In this document: in pieces, positions 53,571 to 61,914 of the stretch
Position numbering within the stretch: the first letter of the stretch is position 1
Layout of the letters: each line of letters begins with the position of its first letter
Source of the DNA: Bradyrhizobium erythrophlei
GTDB lineage: Bacteria > Pseudomonadota > Alphaproteobacteria > Rhizobiales > Xanthobacteraceae
NCBI GenBank assembly: GCA_900129675.1
Contig: FSRD01000001.1
Coordinates: 4,143,501-4,207,500 of the forward strand
Reading direction: 5' to 3'
Length of the DNA stretch: 64,000 nt
The notes under the pieces: generated by a model
Database searches by the model: none
Told to the model about the DNA's origin: nothing
The model's input: the letters and a program-made list of their open reading frames with translations, nothing else
Position numbers and translations under genes: made by a program

Positions 53571-54475
53571 GTGCATTCCGGTCCTCCGGTTGAGGTAGCC
53601 GACCAGCTTGACGCCTTGCCGGACGAAATCGACCGGTTTACGACGAAAGCCTCCGCCTATAGCGCCGAGGATGCTGTGGGGACTGGCGTCTTTATCACCA
53701 TCGGTCACGATGGAGAGGCCCGAATCGAGCGCGGTTTTATCCGTCGCAAGGATGAAGCGAAACCGATTGGAGACGCCGCCTCGGATGGTGACCGCAGGAG
53801 CAACGGGTTAGGTTCTCAAAATGCTGTTGAAGCCGACGATGGCGATGGAACGAAGCCGCTATCGGAGAAGGTCCTGACTGACCCACCGGACGGCGGCCTT
53901 CCGGGATCCTCTGGCGAGAACCCGGACCTGATGTTCGCCTTATGGTGCACGCACACGATTCGCGCGTTTCTACACCAGCCATGACCCCGCGACCTGTTTA
54001 GATGTGCGCTTTGGGTCGAATTATCTTTGCACACATGCACTGGGTATCGATGACTGCCTCGCTTCCAGCAACGTTGCCGCCTGGCATGACAACTGGGCGC
54101 GCCAGCGACCTCGCGACAAGGAGCAGATTGTTGCGATCCATCGCCGCACTGGATGCCCACAGTTGCCTCGGTCTGTTGGCGCATTGTGCGTCTCTCAGCG
54201 TCAATGCCGTGCAGGTCACTTGGGATCGACGGCCCCACAGCCTTCGCCACGCCGGCCTACTCTCAAATGGTGCTGATCTGGACATAACGAGGTATTGGAC
54301 CGTCACTGTCGAGAGTTATTTGGGTCGGGTTTCCAAACTGCGTATTCTGGAAGCGGTTCAAGAGGCGGTTTCACCGTAGGTGGCCGGGCGCATCACCGAC
54401 CTAAAGAAGGACGCAATGGCGAAATCGGCAGCGGACCTCCTTGGCAGCTACGCGAGCGTGACGGATCCGCCGGTG
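53571..54475 (+). pseudogene. ParB-family (ParB/RepB-type nuclease-domain protein) pseudogene, C-terminal part
   Basis: The remains read in three frames. Frame 1 (53571 on) gives FITIGHDGEARIERGFIRRKDEA and KPLSEKVL. Frame 2 (about 53950-54140) gives DPATCLDVRFGSNYLCTHAL and AAWHDNWARQRPRDKEQI. Frame 3 gives IAALDAHSCLGLLAHCASLS, DLDITRYWTVTVESYLGRVS and an in-frame TAG at 54377, then ITDLKKDAMAKSAADLL. All fit one protein in order, the large ParB-like protein of rhizobial plasmids and integrative elements, broken by at least two frameshifts, a stop and loss of both ends. Recognition is from memory of the family. Confidence 0.75.
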
Positions 54476-54886
54476 GTGGTGAATTCGCATACCAGCCGAT
54501 TTCCTATGACCCTTGTTCCCAAGGAGCTCGTGTCGGGATTCGGGGCATGCGGGGTATTTTTTCTATTGTTTCCATCGGCGTGTCGGCGGTCGCGGCGCCA
54601 GCGCACGCCGGCTGGCAGGCAAACCGCAAGGGGCTGCGGCCGACGCTTGCGTTAGGACCTTGCGGCGATGAGCGGAAGCGATGGGCGTTCTGACCAAATA
54701 TTTAATTACAGCTGCTCGCGTTCTTTGCAATCTATCGCTCATGTCCAGCTTACAGCGCGTATTCGTATGCACATTCTGGCTTCGGCGAAGTTCGGCATCG
54801 ATCGGTTGAATTTGATCATTTGGATTCATTCAATAAGAGGCAGCGCCGTGTACATAGGCCTCAATTAAGTTGAGGAAAGCATCAAA
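54476..54886. other. Degenerate stretch before the 405-aa gene
   Basis: No gene is supported. A short frame at 54547 begins like a signal peptide (MRGIFSIVSIGVSAVAAPAHA) but ends after 48 codons without homology. From 54690 the DNA turns AT-richer (TAAATATTTAATTACAG) than the surroundings, and the region before 54887 should hold the promoter of the next gene; a GAGGAAAG ribosome site precedes its ATG. Confidence 0.5.
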
Positions 54887-56104
54887 ATGACAACTTGGTT
54901 GGACCGTTTCGTGTTGGATGCTGGCCGCGAGGTGGCGGTCGACCTCGTGGCCAAAGGTCAGGGTCACTTACTGCATGCGAAGAATCCACTGCTTGCCATG
55001 ATGGCGACGGCAAATCGAGCGGCTGTTATCCGCGCAAAGTCTCCTAGCGGCGTCGATATCAATACAGAGTTCGATGCAACGATTGCGCGCTGGTTCCTTG
55101 ATCAAAGTGGGCATTGCGATCGTCACGTCGCGGCATTCCAATTCGACCGAGAGACCATAGAGGGTCTTGTTAAGCTGCGGGTCACGAGAGAAATGGCCGA
55201 TAAGGCGGAGATGTTCAATGCTCAGTACCTTGCCGTCTATTTAGACTTTGTTGACCAAGCGTTGATGGTTGCCGACAAATTCGAAGTGTCTGCCATCGCG
55301 CTTTTGACCCAAAGGAGTCCCGATGGACAGCACCTTGGGGCACCGCGCGCATTCGCCGTGGTGTCGCCGCCCGGTGAATTTAGCCGCCGGATTCTGACGT
55401 GGATATGGGGTTCTCCCAATGAGGTCATCGCCACCGATGCTCTGCCGCCATTAGGAGGTCCGCCGAATCAGGAACCAGTAAGCGCGGATCTATTGCAAGC
55501 AGCCGGCATGACAGCCTCGAAACTCGCGCAAGAACTTCAGCGAGTTGGATGCGTGACCTGCTGGCATGCGGCCTGCGAACATGACCGCGGCTTTACTAAT
55601 CATCTACGAAAACTCGATATCAGGAAGGCTGAAGGGCTCGAAGGCGCTGACGCGTTCCTTCCTTCCGGATCGACGTTCTTCAACGTGCCGCGACTGCCTC
55701 CCGTTTCCGGACCGACCGCCACGGCCAAGCCCGACGACGCCCACACGTTGCGGAGCTATCCTGCAATTCTGATCGACCCATATCACCGTATCGTCAAATT
55801 AGTCGGAGTGGCGGACGCGCTGGAATCCCTGCAGAACGCGATTGGCGGTTGCATTCAAATAGCTGCGGAATTTGCGCATGGAGATATCCTGTATGTAGAC
55901 GAAGAAGGCTTGTTCAAGCACCGGCTCTCCTTCGAAATCGACGGCCAGCGCTTTCCGGGTCGTGGATTGATCATCGGCTCACAGGGAGATGGATACGACG
56001 TAGCGGCCGTAAATTGCTGCGTCGAGGACGTCATTCGGCGCATCAAATTCAGCGAACCAGATCCAACATTGGGCACCAATCGTGTCATTGTCGTTCCGGC
56101 GTGA
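54887..56104 (+). CDS. Uncharacterised 405-aa protein with DUF3846-like C-terminus
   Basis: The ATG at 54887 follows GAGGAAAGC. The N-terminal 280 residues are not recognised: a helical start (FVLDAGREVAVDLVAKGQGHLLHAKNPLLAMMA), a middle with RRILTWIWGSPNEVIATDAL, and a Cys/His cluster VGCVTCWHAACEHDRG. The last 110 residues (LIDPYHRIVKLVGV, LQNAIGGCIQIAAEF, DILYVDEEGLFKHRL, GLIIGSQGDGYDVAAV) resemble DUF3846, a small domain found on plasmids, phages and integrative elements. Base composition is less GC-rich than the chromosome. It is the only intact non-transposase gene of the island; function unknown. Confidence 0.65.
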   Translation: MTTWLDRFVLDAGREVAVDLVAKGQGHLLHAKNPLLAMMATANRAAVIRAKSPSGVDINTEFDATIARWFLDQSGHCDRHVAAFQFDRETIEGLVKLRVTREMADKAEMFNAQYLAVYLDFVDQALMVADKFEVSAIALLTQRSPDGQHLGAPRAFAVVSPPGEFSRRILTWIWGSPNEVIATDALPPLGGPPNQEPVSADLLQAAGMTASKLAQELQRVGCVTCWHAACEHDRGFTNHLRKLDIRKAEGLEGADAFLPSGSTFFNVPRLPPVSGPTATAKPDDAHTLRSYPAILIDPYHRIVKLVGVADALESLQNAIGGCIQIAAEFAHGDILYVDEEGLFKHRLSFEIDGQRFPGRGLIIGSQGDGYDVAAVNCCVEDVIRRIKFSEPDPTLGTNRVIVVPA

Positions 56105-56848
56105 TGTTGCAAGGAATGCAATTCGATGTGTCGTTTCTCCAATTGCTCGCAGCGCACCGTGTCGGATGGAGATCACGCCGCATCATTCACCATATGAACC
56201 GGCGGGCGCTGCACGCGTAGAGCGTAAGCGCGCTTCGGCACGTAGAATCCTGCCCTAGACGGAAGTTGCAGCCTCGGAAGAGCGTAAATCATTGGTCCAA
56301 TTCGCTGATCGGCGGACAGATCAGTGGCCAGGCGCAGACGACCCAACTAACTTCGAGCGGGTAGGCTGGGAACTTGGTGCGCACCCGGGGAATTATTCTT
56401 GAGAGTTTCAGCTAGGCGCGCCCGCGACGCATGGTCGGGCTCTCGTGAACCGGGCCGCAAGACGTCTCGGCTTTCGGCTTCGATCCCTCGCGGTACGTCA
56501 GAGCCAAGCTCTATTGAGCCGCTCGCCGGAGGCACTCGGTACCGGGTCCCGCCGCCATTGGCATGCCGACGGCGCAATGCTGACCCTCCTGCGGGTGCCT
56601 TTTTAACCGGTCTCGCGGCTGCCGACTGGCCTTCGCTTCGCTGCAGCGCAGACGCCATTTTTCTGTTGGGCTAAGGGCTCCGCCCTCTGTTCTCGCTGGC
56701 CGGGCTGGAGACGGTGCGTGCCAAGCTGGCCGCAGCGTGCAAATGGCCACATGCCATCGCGAAACCCAACGACTGATGCTGTCCGATAAAGTTTCGTCGA
56801 TAGGAGAGGCACCGCCCGAGACCTACGAAGCGCGTGCTGTGATCGTGC
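56105..56848. other. Non-coding or decayed island sequence
   Basis: About 740 bp with no supported gene. Open frames here give Arg- and Ser-rich products without ribosome sites. No repeats, inverted ends or RNA genes are recognised. It probably represents debris from earlier insertions in the island. Confidence 0.5.
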
Positions 56849-56986
56849 GTGCAAAACCGCATCGAAGTCGAACTTGGTGCCCGGCTGTTTCGTCACCTGG
56901 TGGCGTTGCCGATCGCATATTTCCGGACACGCCGCGTTGGGGATTCGGTGGCACGCGCCCGCGAGCTCGAGAATATCCGCCAGTTC
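56849..56986 (+). pseudogene. Fragment of a type I secretion ABC transporter ATPase (HlyB-like)
   Basis: Reading from 56849 gives RIEVELGARLFRHLVALPIA, YFRTRRVGDSVARARELENI and RQF, about 46 residues matching the membrane-domain region of HlyB/LapB-type exporters that reads ...ELGARLFRHLLALPLAYFxxRRVGDSVARVRELENIR. The match stops abruptly at 56986, where the SRAP fragment begins. No start, ATPase domain or partner genes are present. Confidence 0.7.
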
Positions 56987-56990
56987 CGTT

Positions 56991-57071
56991 TTCCCCGACT
57001 ATCTTGCGCCCGTGATCCGCAACGCGGGCGATGAGCACGAGACGGTGTTGATGCGGTGGTGTATGCCGCCA
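56991..57071 (+). pseudogene. Fragment of an SRAP (YedK/HMCES-like) protein
   Basis: The frame starting at 56991 gives FPDYLAPVIRNAGDEHETVL followed by MRWCMPP. It matches the part of SOS-response-associated peptidases that reads FPDxxAPVVRxxxGERELxxMRWGMPP. The N-terminal active-site Cys region and everything after MPP are missing. It joins the type I secretion fragment within 5 bp, a scar of recombination. Confidence 0.7.
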
Positions 57072-57097
57072 CTGCGCGTCGAGCTGCCGTCTTGATC

Positions 57098-57127
57098 AAA
57101 AAGGGGCCGGGGTTGTTGTCCCGGCCC
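57098..57127 (-). terminator. Intrinsic terminator, original 3' end of the cupin gene
   Basis: On the minus strand GGGCCGGG pairs with CCCGGCCC across 8 nt (ACAACAAC), ending in CTTTTT. It faces the cupin gene at 58652-59107 from the far side of the IS630 element. Joining the sequences flanking the element at CTAG puts it about 40 bp after the cupin stop, the normal place for its terminator. Confidence 0.75.
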
Positions 57128-57173
57128 GTCTCCACGCTGGGAAGCGCTTCGCTGAAAGGTCGCTAGTACCTCG

Positions 57174-57476
57174 TCACAGTGGTTCTGACTGGTTGATTCC
57201 GAGCCAATCTAGGATGGGCAGGTCTTCCGGAGGCACGAGGATTTGGATGCTTCGGGCGACGCCGGGTTGACGCCTGATGAGACCGTTTCGTTCGAGCGTC
57301 ACGATCATCTGGTGGACCGATGGCGGGCTGACTTGGAAGTGGCGCTGCATGTCGGCTTCAGCGGGCGGGCGCCGGAACATGTGCGCATAGGTGTAGATGA
57401 AAGCCAGGTACTGGCCTTGCTTTTCGGTGAAGCCTTGAGCCGTGAGGCTGCGAGCGGCGCCTGATTTTTGATTCAT
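57174..57476 (-). CDS. LexA-like winged-helix DNA-binding protein carried by the IS630 element
   Basis: 100 aa from the ATG at 57476 (a start at 57503 would add nine residues). The wHTH reads FTEKQGQYLAFIYTYAHMFR, then PPAEADMQRHFQVSPPSVHQMIVTLERNGLIRRQPGVARSIQ, like the LexA N-terminal domain; no peptidase domain follows. It is divergent from the transposase with 37 bp between their starts, and its stop codon is in the inverted repeat. Probable regulator of transposition or DNA-binding accessory; inferred. Confidence 0.75.
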   Translation of the reverse strand: MNQKSGAARSLTAQGFTEKQGQYLAFIYTYAHMFRRPPAEADMQRHFQVSPPSVHQMIVTLERNGLIRRQPGVARSIQILVPPEDLPILDWLGINQSEPL

Positions 57477-57513
57477 TTGTCGATTCGTCCGGTCCTCCAA
57501 CAAGGAGGTCGGG

Positions 57514-58635
57514 ATGAATGTACGTTATCGGGTCGAATTGAGCCAAGCCGAACGCGGTGAGCTCACCGCGATGTTGAGCAAGGGCAAACGAGCCGCCCGC
57601 AAACTCAAGCGCGCCCAGATATTGCTGGCGGCCGATGCCGGCCGCAGCGATGAAGAGATTGCGCGCGCGGTGTCGGTGGGCGGTTCCACCGTGTACCGGA
57701 CCAAGCGGCGCTTCGTGGAAGGCAATCTGGAACGGGCGCTGAGCGAAGATTCGCGTCCTGGGGCAGAGCGCAAGCTCACCGGCAAGGAGGAAGCCTTGCT
57801 GGTGGCAACGGCTTGCGCAAACCCTCCCGAGGGTCGCGCCCGCTGGACGCTGGAACTGCTGGCCGATGCCATGGTCAGGCTCACCGATCACGACAGCCTG
57901 TCGAGCGAGACGGTACGCCGGCGGTTGGCCGAAAACGGTCTCAAACCCTGGCGCAAGGACATGTGGTGCATTCCAAAGGTCGATGGCGAATATGTCGCCC
58001 GCATGGAAGACGTGCTCGACCTCTATGCCGAAGCGCCCGATCCCCAGCGGCCGGTGGTCTGCTTCGACGAGAGCCCGGTCCAGCTCATCGGCGAGGTGCG
58101 CCAACCGATTCCGGCCGAGCCGGGCCAGCTCGAACGCTACGATTGCGAGTATCGCCGCAACGGCACCGTCAATCTCTTCGTCTGCATCGACGTGCATCGG
58201 CCATGGCGCAAGGTCAAGGTCACCGAGCGCCGGGCGGCAGAAGACTACGCCCACTGCATGCGCGAACTCGTCGATGTCCATTATCCCGAAGCCGCGTGCA
58301 TCCGCGTCGTGCAGGACAATCTGTCAACCCACTCGGCCGGTGCCCTTTATGAGGCATTCGCACCTGCCGAAGCCCGGCGGATTCTGCGCCGCCTCGAGTT
58401 CCACTACACCCCCAAGCATGCCAGTTGGCTCAACATGGTCGAGATCGAGATCGGCGTGCTGCGCGGCCAGTGCCTGGACCGCAGAATCGACGACCCAGAC
58501 TGGCTCCGCCGCGAAATCGACGCATGGGAACGACAACGAAACGCCGCTGGCGCCCGCATCAGATGGATGTTCACAACCGAAAAAGCCCGCGCCAAAATGG
58601 GCCGCGCCTATCCCGTCACATCCAAAGAGTCATAA
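57514..58635 (+). CDS. IS630-family transposase
   Basis: 373 aa from the ATG at 57514 (AAGGAGGTCGGG upstream). N-terminal HTH region AGRSDEEIARAVSVGGSTVYRTKRRF; DDE core with VVCFDESPVQL, VVQDNLSTHS and HASWLNMVEIEIGVL. Complete and uninterrupted, so the element could be active. Confidence 0.92.
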   Translation: MNVRYRVELSQAERGELTAMLSKGKRAARKLKRAQILLAADAGRSDEEIARAVSVGGSTVYRTKRRFVEGNLERALSEDSRPGAERKLTGKEEALLVATACANPPEGRARWTLELLADAMVRLTDHDSLSSETVRRRLAENGLKPWRKDMWCIPKVDGEYVARMEDVLDLYAEAPDPQRPVVCFDESPVQLIGEVRQPIPAEPGQLERYDCEYRRNGTVNLFVCIDVHRPWRKVKVTERRAAEDYAHCMRELVDVHYPEAACIRVVQDNLSTHSAGALYEAFAPAEARRILRRLEFHYTPKHASWLNMVEIEIGVLRGQCLDRRIDDPDWLRREIDAWERQRNAAGARIRWMFTTEKARAKMGRAYPVTSKES

Positions 58636-58651
58636 TCACTGTGGCGAGGTA

Positions 58652-59107
58652 CTAGCCGGCCTCTATGAAGCGCGCGGCACGACGCTCGGCGGAGACGAAG
58701 AACATCCGCTTGAGCTTGTTGACGGCGCGGATGGCGGAACCGAGCCAGAGCGGAGTGCTCTGCCGGAGGAAGGCGACCTTCTTCACATAACCCTCGACAT
58801 GCCATTTGGCGTGCGCACCCTCGCGGAAAAAGATCACGTCACCGACGCCATAACGCTTCGGCGGCATGCCCTCGCTCTCGAGCACGATCGATCCTTCGAG
58901 GATCATGATGGTCTCGTCGAGATCGTAGTACCACTTGAACTTGCCCTCGGTGCAGGACCAGATCAGGGTCTTGGCAGTGCCGCACGCGCTGGTCGACAGC
59001 GGGTGCGAGCGGGCCTCCGGATTGCCTTCAAGAATCCAGGATGGTTCGATCGGCGACGGCTTGAGATCCACGTTGCAATGCCCGGTTTCAATAAGCGCAA
59101 GCGGCAT
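58652..59107 (-). CDS. Cupin-domain protein, EutQ-like, cut off from its terminator by an IS
   Basis: 151 aa. The cupin core has GKFKWYYDLDETIMILEGSI (metal ligand region), GVGDVIFFREGAHAKWHV and YVKKVAFLRQSTPLWLG. The last residues RFIEAG end at a TAG whose G is the first base of the IS630 element; the target CTAG supplied the same stop before insertion, so the protein is unchanged. The gene may still be expressed but without its own terminator, with transcription running into the element. Substrate unknown. Confidence 0.85.
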   Translation of the reverse strand: MPLALIETGHCNVDLKPSPIEPSWILEGNPEARSHPLSTSACGTAKTLIWSCTEGKFKWYYDLDETIMILEGSIVLESEGMPPKRYGVGDVIFFREGAHAKWHVEGYVKKVAFLRQSTPLWLGSAIRAVNKLKRMFFVSAERRAARFIEAG

Positions 59108-59533
59108 CGGTCACCTCAAATGATTGAATAAAGTACACGCTTCTAAAGATCCCGGTGACGCTAATTGCTGATCTTCAATTCTTCCGGGATCCGCATAATG
59201 AGATTTTCCGCGAAGAGTATAAAGAGGCCACTTTGCCGCAAGTAGTGCAGCGCCGCGCCGCACGGCTCGATCTGTCTGCGGATTTCCACACATGGAGCGT
59301 CCTTTGCGGACTGCGACAAAAAGCGCGAGACCAAGGCCAAGTCCTCGCACCATTGTCGACCTCAACGCTACTCTGGATTGCGTTTGCCAATATCCTGGTC
59401 GACGAAGCAACCATGAGTTGCGGAGGCAGTGGCGGATGAGCTACGATGTGCCCTATCTGGTCGGCGCAATCGGATTGATCTGCGCGAGGGATGATCGTGC
59501 ATGGATAACGGTGCGCGTCTGCCATCGCGGCGG
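59108..59533. other. Intergenic region between cupin and biosynthetic operon
   Basis: About 425 bp. It holds the promoter of the cupin gene near 59110-59140 (TTGAATAAAGTACACGC on the plus strand, AT-rich for this DNA) and the 3' end of the SDR operon. No gene is supported; frames are short and lack ribosome sites. Confidence 0.5.
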
Positions 59534-60262
59534 TCAGGCGGTGTTGCCGGCGTCCACCGTCAGCACCGTGCCGGTGATGTTCCGGCCGCCTTCGCCCAGG
59601 AGATACTCGACCATGGAAGCGACGTCGTCGGCCTCGGGCAGGCGGCGCAACGCGCTGCGGCCGGCGATGCGCCGGCGGCCGTCGTCGTCTAAGGACCTGG
59701 TCAATTCGGTGTCGACGAAGCCGGGGGCGATCGCATTCACGGTGATGCCGAGCTTGCCGACTTCGCGGGCCAGCGAACGGGTGAAGCCGGCGGCCGCGGC
59801 CTTGGACGCGGCATAGACGGACAGGCCGTTGTAGCCGGTCGAGGCGATGATGGAGGAGATGTTGACGATGCGCCCGGCGCCGTCGGCCATCATGTGGCGC
59901 ACCACGTATTTGGTCAGAACGATCGGCGACAGCACGTTCAGACAGATCAACGCCTCGATCTCGGAATTGCGCATGGTGGCGAGCAGCCCCTCGGTGCCGA
60001 TCCCGGCATTATTGACGAGGCCGTAGATCGCGCCGAAGGCGTCGCGCAGCTCCTTCACGAAGGCGGGAATCTCGTCGGTCCGGCCAAGATCGAACGCCCT
60101 GAAGTGAAGGCGGTCCGCTCCCGTTTCGCGGATGGCGTGTCCCAGATCCTCGCTCTCGCGACGCGCGACCGCGATCACGCTGTAGTCGCCGGATGCGGCG
60201 AGCCTGCGCGTAATCGCAAGCCCGATGCCACGGCTGCCGCCGGTGACGAGGACGTTACGCAT
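59534..60262 (-). CDS. FabG-like SDR reductase of the acyl cluster
   Basis: 242 aa. FabG features: NVLVTGGSRGIGLAITRRL, LVNNAGIGTEG, the catalytic Ser in NISSIIASTGYNGLSVYAASKAAA with Y-x-x-x-K, and IAPGFVDTELTRSL. It ends GRNITGTVLTVDAG, the usual FabG close. Overlaps the adenylating enzyme gene by 8 bp and is last in the operon. Likely reduces a 3-oxoacyl (ACP-bound) intermediate; inferred from neighbours. Confidence 0.9.
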   Translation of the reverse strand: MRNVLVTGGSRGIGLAITRRLAASGDYSVIAVARRESEDLGHAIRETGADRLHFRAFDLGRTDEIPAFVKELRDAFGAIYGLVNNAGIGTEGLLATMRNSEIEALICLNVLSPIVLTKYVVRHMMADGAGRIVNISSIIASTGYNGLSVYAASKAAAAGFTRSLAREVGKLGITVNAIAPGFVDTELTRSLDDDGRRRIAGRSALRRLPEADDVASMVEYLLGEGGRNITGTVLTVDAGNTA

Positions 60263-61640
60263 CGGCGCGCACCAGTTTCCCGGCTTCCGTGACGTCGAGC
60301 CGCTCGATAAAGCGGATCACCGCAGGGACCTTGTGCGCCGCCAGCGCGTCTTTGCACCGGCCGAGAATTTCCATGCGGATCGTCTCGTGGCGAGCCGCAT
60401 CGGTGCCGTCGGCGAGGACGACGTCGGCGATCACGATGGCGCCGGTGATCGGGCTCCTGCGCGACCGCGCGCGCGACATCCGCACGGACTCGTGCCGGTT
60501 GATTACGGCCTCGATCTCCTCGGGATGGACCTTCAGCCCGCCGATGTTGATGATGCCGCCGCGCCGGCCGACGAAGTGGTAGCGCTCACCGCGCAGCTCG
60601 ATCATGTCGCCGGTGTCGACGAAGCCCTCGGCATCGGCGAGCGGGGGCGCATTGGCGCCGATATAGGCGCGCGCCGTGCGCTGGGAGCGGATCCGGAGTG
60701 AACCGTCGACGACCTTCATCTCGACGCCGTCGCGGTTCCGCCCGATCAGGTCGGCGGGAAAACCCTCGCGCCCGTCGTCCACCGCGAAACCGACGCCGGC
60801 CTCGGTTGAAGCATAGGCATGGCCGACCGACGCATGCGGAAACGCCCGGGCAAGGCCGTCGAGCACCGCCTGGTCGGCGATTTCACCGGACAGGCGGACA
60901 TAGCGCGGCGAGAAGTTCGCGGCCGCACCGCTCATCAGGAGCTTGCGCCAGTGCGACGGCGTCCCGGAGATGTGGGTGACGCCGCCTGCCCGCAGCCGTG
61001 CCACGTGGTCGGCGATGGCTTCCCCGGGCTCCGACAGCACGATCGATCCGCCGCCGATCACGGCGCGCAGCAAGATCTGCAGGCCGCCGTAGCGGCGGAT
61101 GTCGTAGAACGTCGCCCAGGTCGCGTTCGGGTGGCGCGCGGGCCCCTCGGCGATGATCGCGCCGGCCAGCCCATCGAGCGTATGTCCGACGATCTTCGGC
61201 AGCCCGGACGTCCCCGAGGTCAGCATCAGCCACTCGGTCGCGCGTTCGGTCTTCCATCCCTCGGCCGCCCGTTCGGGCAGGCCGGCGCCGACAACCAGGT
61301 ACGCGCCAGCATCGCATCGGTGCAGTGACTGATCGGTGACGATGGCGTCGATCTCGGCATCAGCAAGCAGGGCCTGGATGCGATCCGGATCGATGTCGGG
61401 CGGGCACAGAAGCATGCGGCGGGCGATGCCGTCGAGCTCGATCATCGCGAGCGCGGACAGCAGCTGTCCCGATGTCGCAAGCAGCACCGAACGGCCGGAC
61501 AGCTCGCGGGATCTGCCGATCAGGCAGCTGTGCCGGAGAATGACGGTCAGCGATACGCCGTGCCGGGCATCGGAAATCGTGCGGCCCTTCAGCTGCGGGC
61601 CGAGATATTCGCGCAGCGCGAAGATTTCAGGCGGGGACAT
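60255..61640 (-). CDS. Adenylate-forming (AMP-binding) enzyme of the acyl cluster
   Basis: 461 aa, shorter than typical acyl-CoA ligases (about 540). Motifs: LMLTSGTSGLPKIVGHT (A3), GHAYASTEAGVGFAV (A5), FVDTGDMIEL and RRGGIINIGGLKVHPEEIEA (A7-A8), terminal VTEAGKLVRADA with the A10 Lys. It probably activates an acyl acid to AMP-ester and loads the ACP gene product, whose gene overlaps this start by 14 bp. The short N-domain and ACP neighbour favour ACP loading over CoA ligation. Confidence 0.88.
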   Translation of the reverse strand: MSPPEIFALREYLGPQLKGRTISDARHGVSLTVILRHSCLIGRSRELSGRSVLLATSGQLLSALAMIELDGIARRMLLCPPDIDPDRIQALLADAEIDAIVTDQSLHRCDAGAYLVVGAGLPERAAEGWKTERATEWLMLTSGTSGLPKIVGHTLDGLAGAIIAEGPARHPNATWATFYDIRRYGGLQILLRAVIGGGSIVLSEPGEAIADHVARLRAGGVTHISGTPSHWRKLLMSGAAANFSPRYVRLSGEIADQAVLDGLARAFPHASVGHAYASTEAGVGFAVDDGREGFPADLIGRNRDGVEMKVVDGSLRIRSQRTARAYIGANAPPLADAEGFVDTGDMIELRGERYHFVGRRGGIINIGGLKVHPEEIEAVINRHESVRMSRARSRRSPITGAIVIADVVLADGTDAARHETIRMEILGRCKDALAAHKVPAVIRFIERLDVTEAGKLVRADA

Positions 61641-61872
61641 TCTCGTATGCTCTTACGAATTCGCCGACGGTCGACGGGAAGGCGGCGTCCTCCGCGACGG
61701 TGAACGGATCAACGCCGAGATCGTCCTCCAGCCGCGCGACGAGGATTGCGAACGCCAGCGAGTCGAACCCGGTTTCGTGCAGCGACAGATCGTCCTGGAG
61801 CGGCGGAAGCTTGACCTCCTGCTCTTTGGCGATCAGCTGCATCGCCGAGAAAATCGTCGACCTTACCGACAT
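61627..61872 (-). CDS. Acyl carrier protein of the acyl cluster
   Basis: 81 aa from the ATG at 61872, with GAGGTG as ribosome site; an ATG four codons upstream is less well placed. The phosphopantetheine site is ETGFDSLAFAIL (Ser of DSL), in a four-helix ACP (MQLIAKEQEVKLPPLQDDLS, VARLEDDLGVDPF, TVGEFVRAYE). It overlaps the adenylating enzyme gene by 14 bp, a sign of coupled translation. Confidence 0.88.
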   Translation of the reverse strand: MSVRSTIFSAMQLIAKEQEVKLPPLQDDLSLHETGFDSLAFAILVARLEDDLGVDPFTVAEDAAFPSTVGEFVRAYENVPA

Positions 61873-61914
61873 GGGACACCTCATCTCTCAAGAAAGCGGC
61901 TCCTCGAGCCGATG

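Larger units (their letters stand above)
57166..58652 (+). mobile_element. IS630-family insertion sequence with divergent wHTH passenger
   Basis: About 1.49 kb. Inverted ends GTACCTCGTCACAGTGGTTCTGACT (left, first 20: GTACCTCGTCACAGTGGTTC) and GTACCTCGCCACAGTGATTATGACT (right, read inward, first 20: GTACCTCGCCACAGTGATTA) match at 22 of 25 positions. Both ends abut CTAG with TA duplicated (57164-57165 and 58653-58654), the IS630 target rule. Inside are the transposase on the plus strand and a small winged-helix gene on the minus strand whose stop lies in the left inverted repeat. Confidence 0.85.

Noticed and set aside
57866..59131. A 421-codon plus-strand frame running from the IS630 transposase into the cupin region
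   Set aside because: It is an out-of-frame read of the transposase and antisense of the cupin gene, with no domain or ribosome site.
53319..59500. A second copy of the tRNA-Lys 3' end as right attachment site of an island
   Set aside because: No repeat of the T-arm/acceptor sequence was seen in this stretch, so island borders cannot be claimed.
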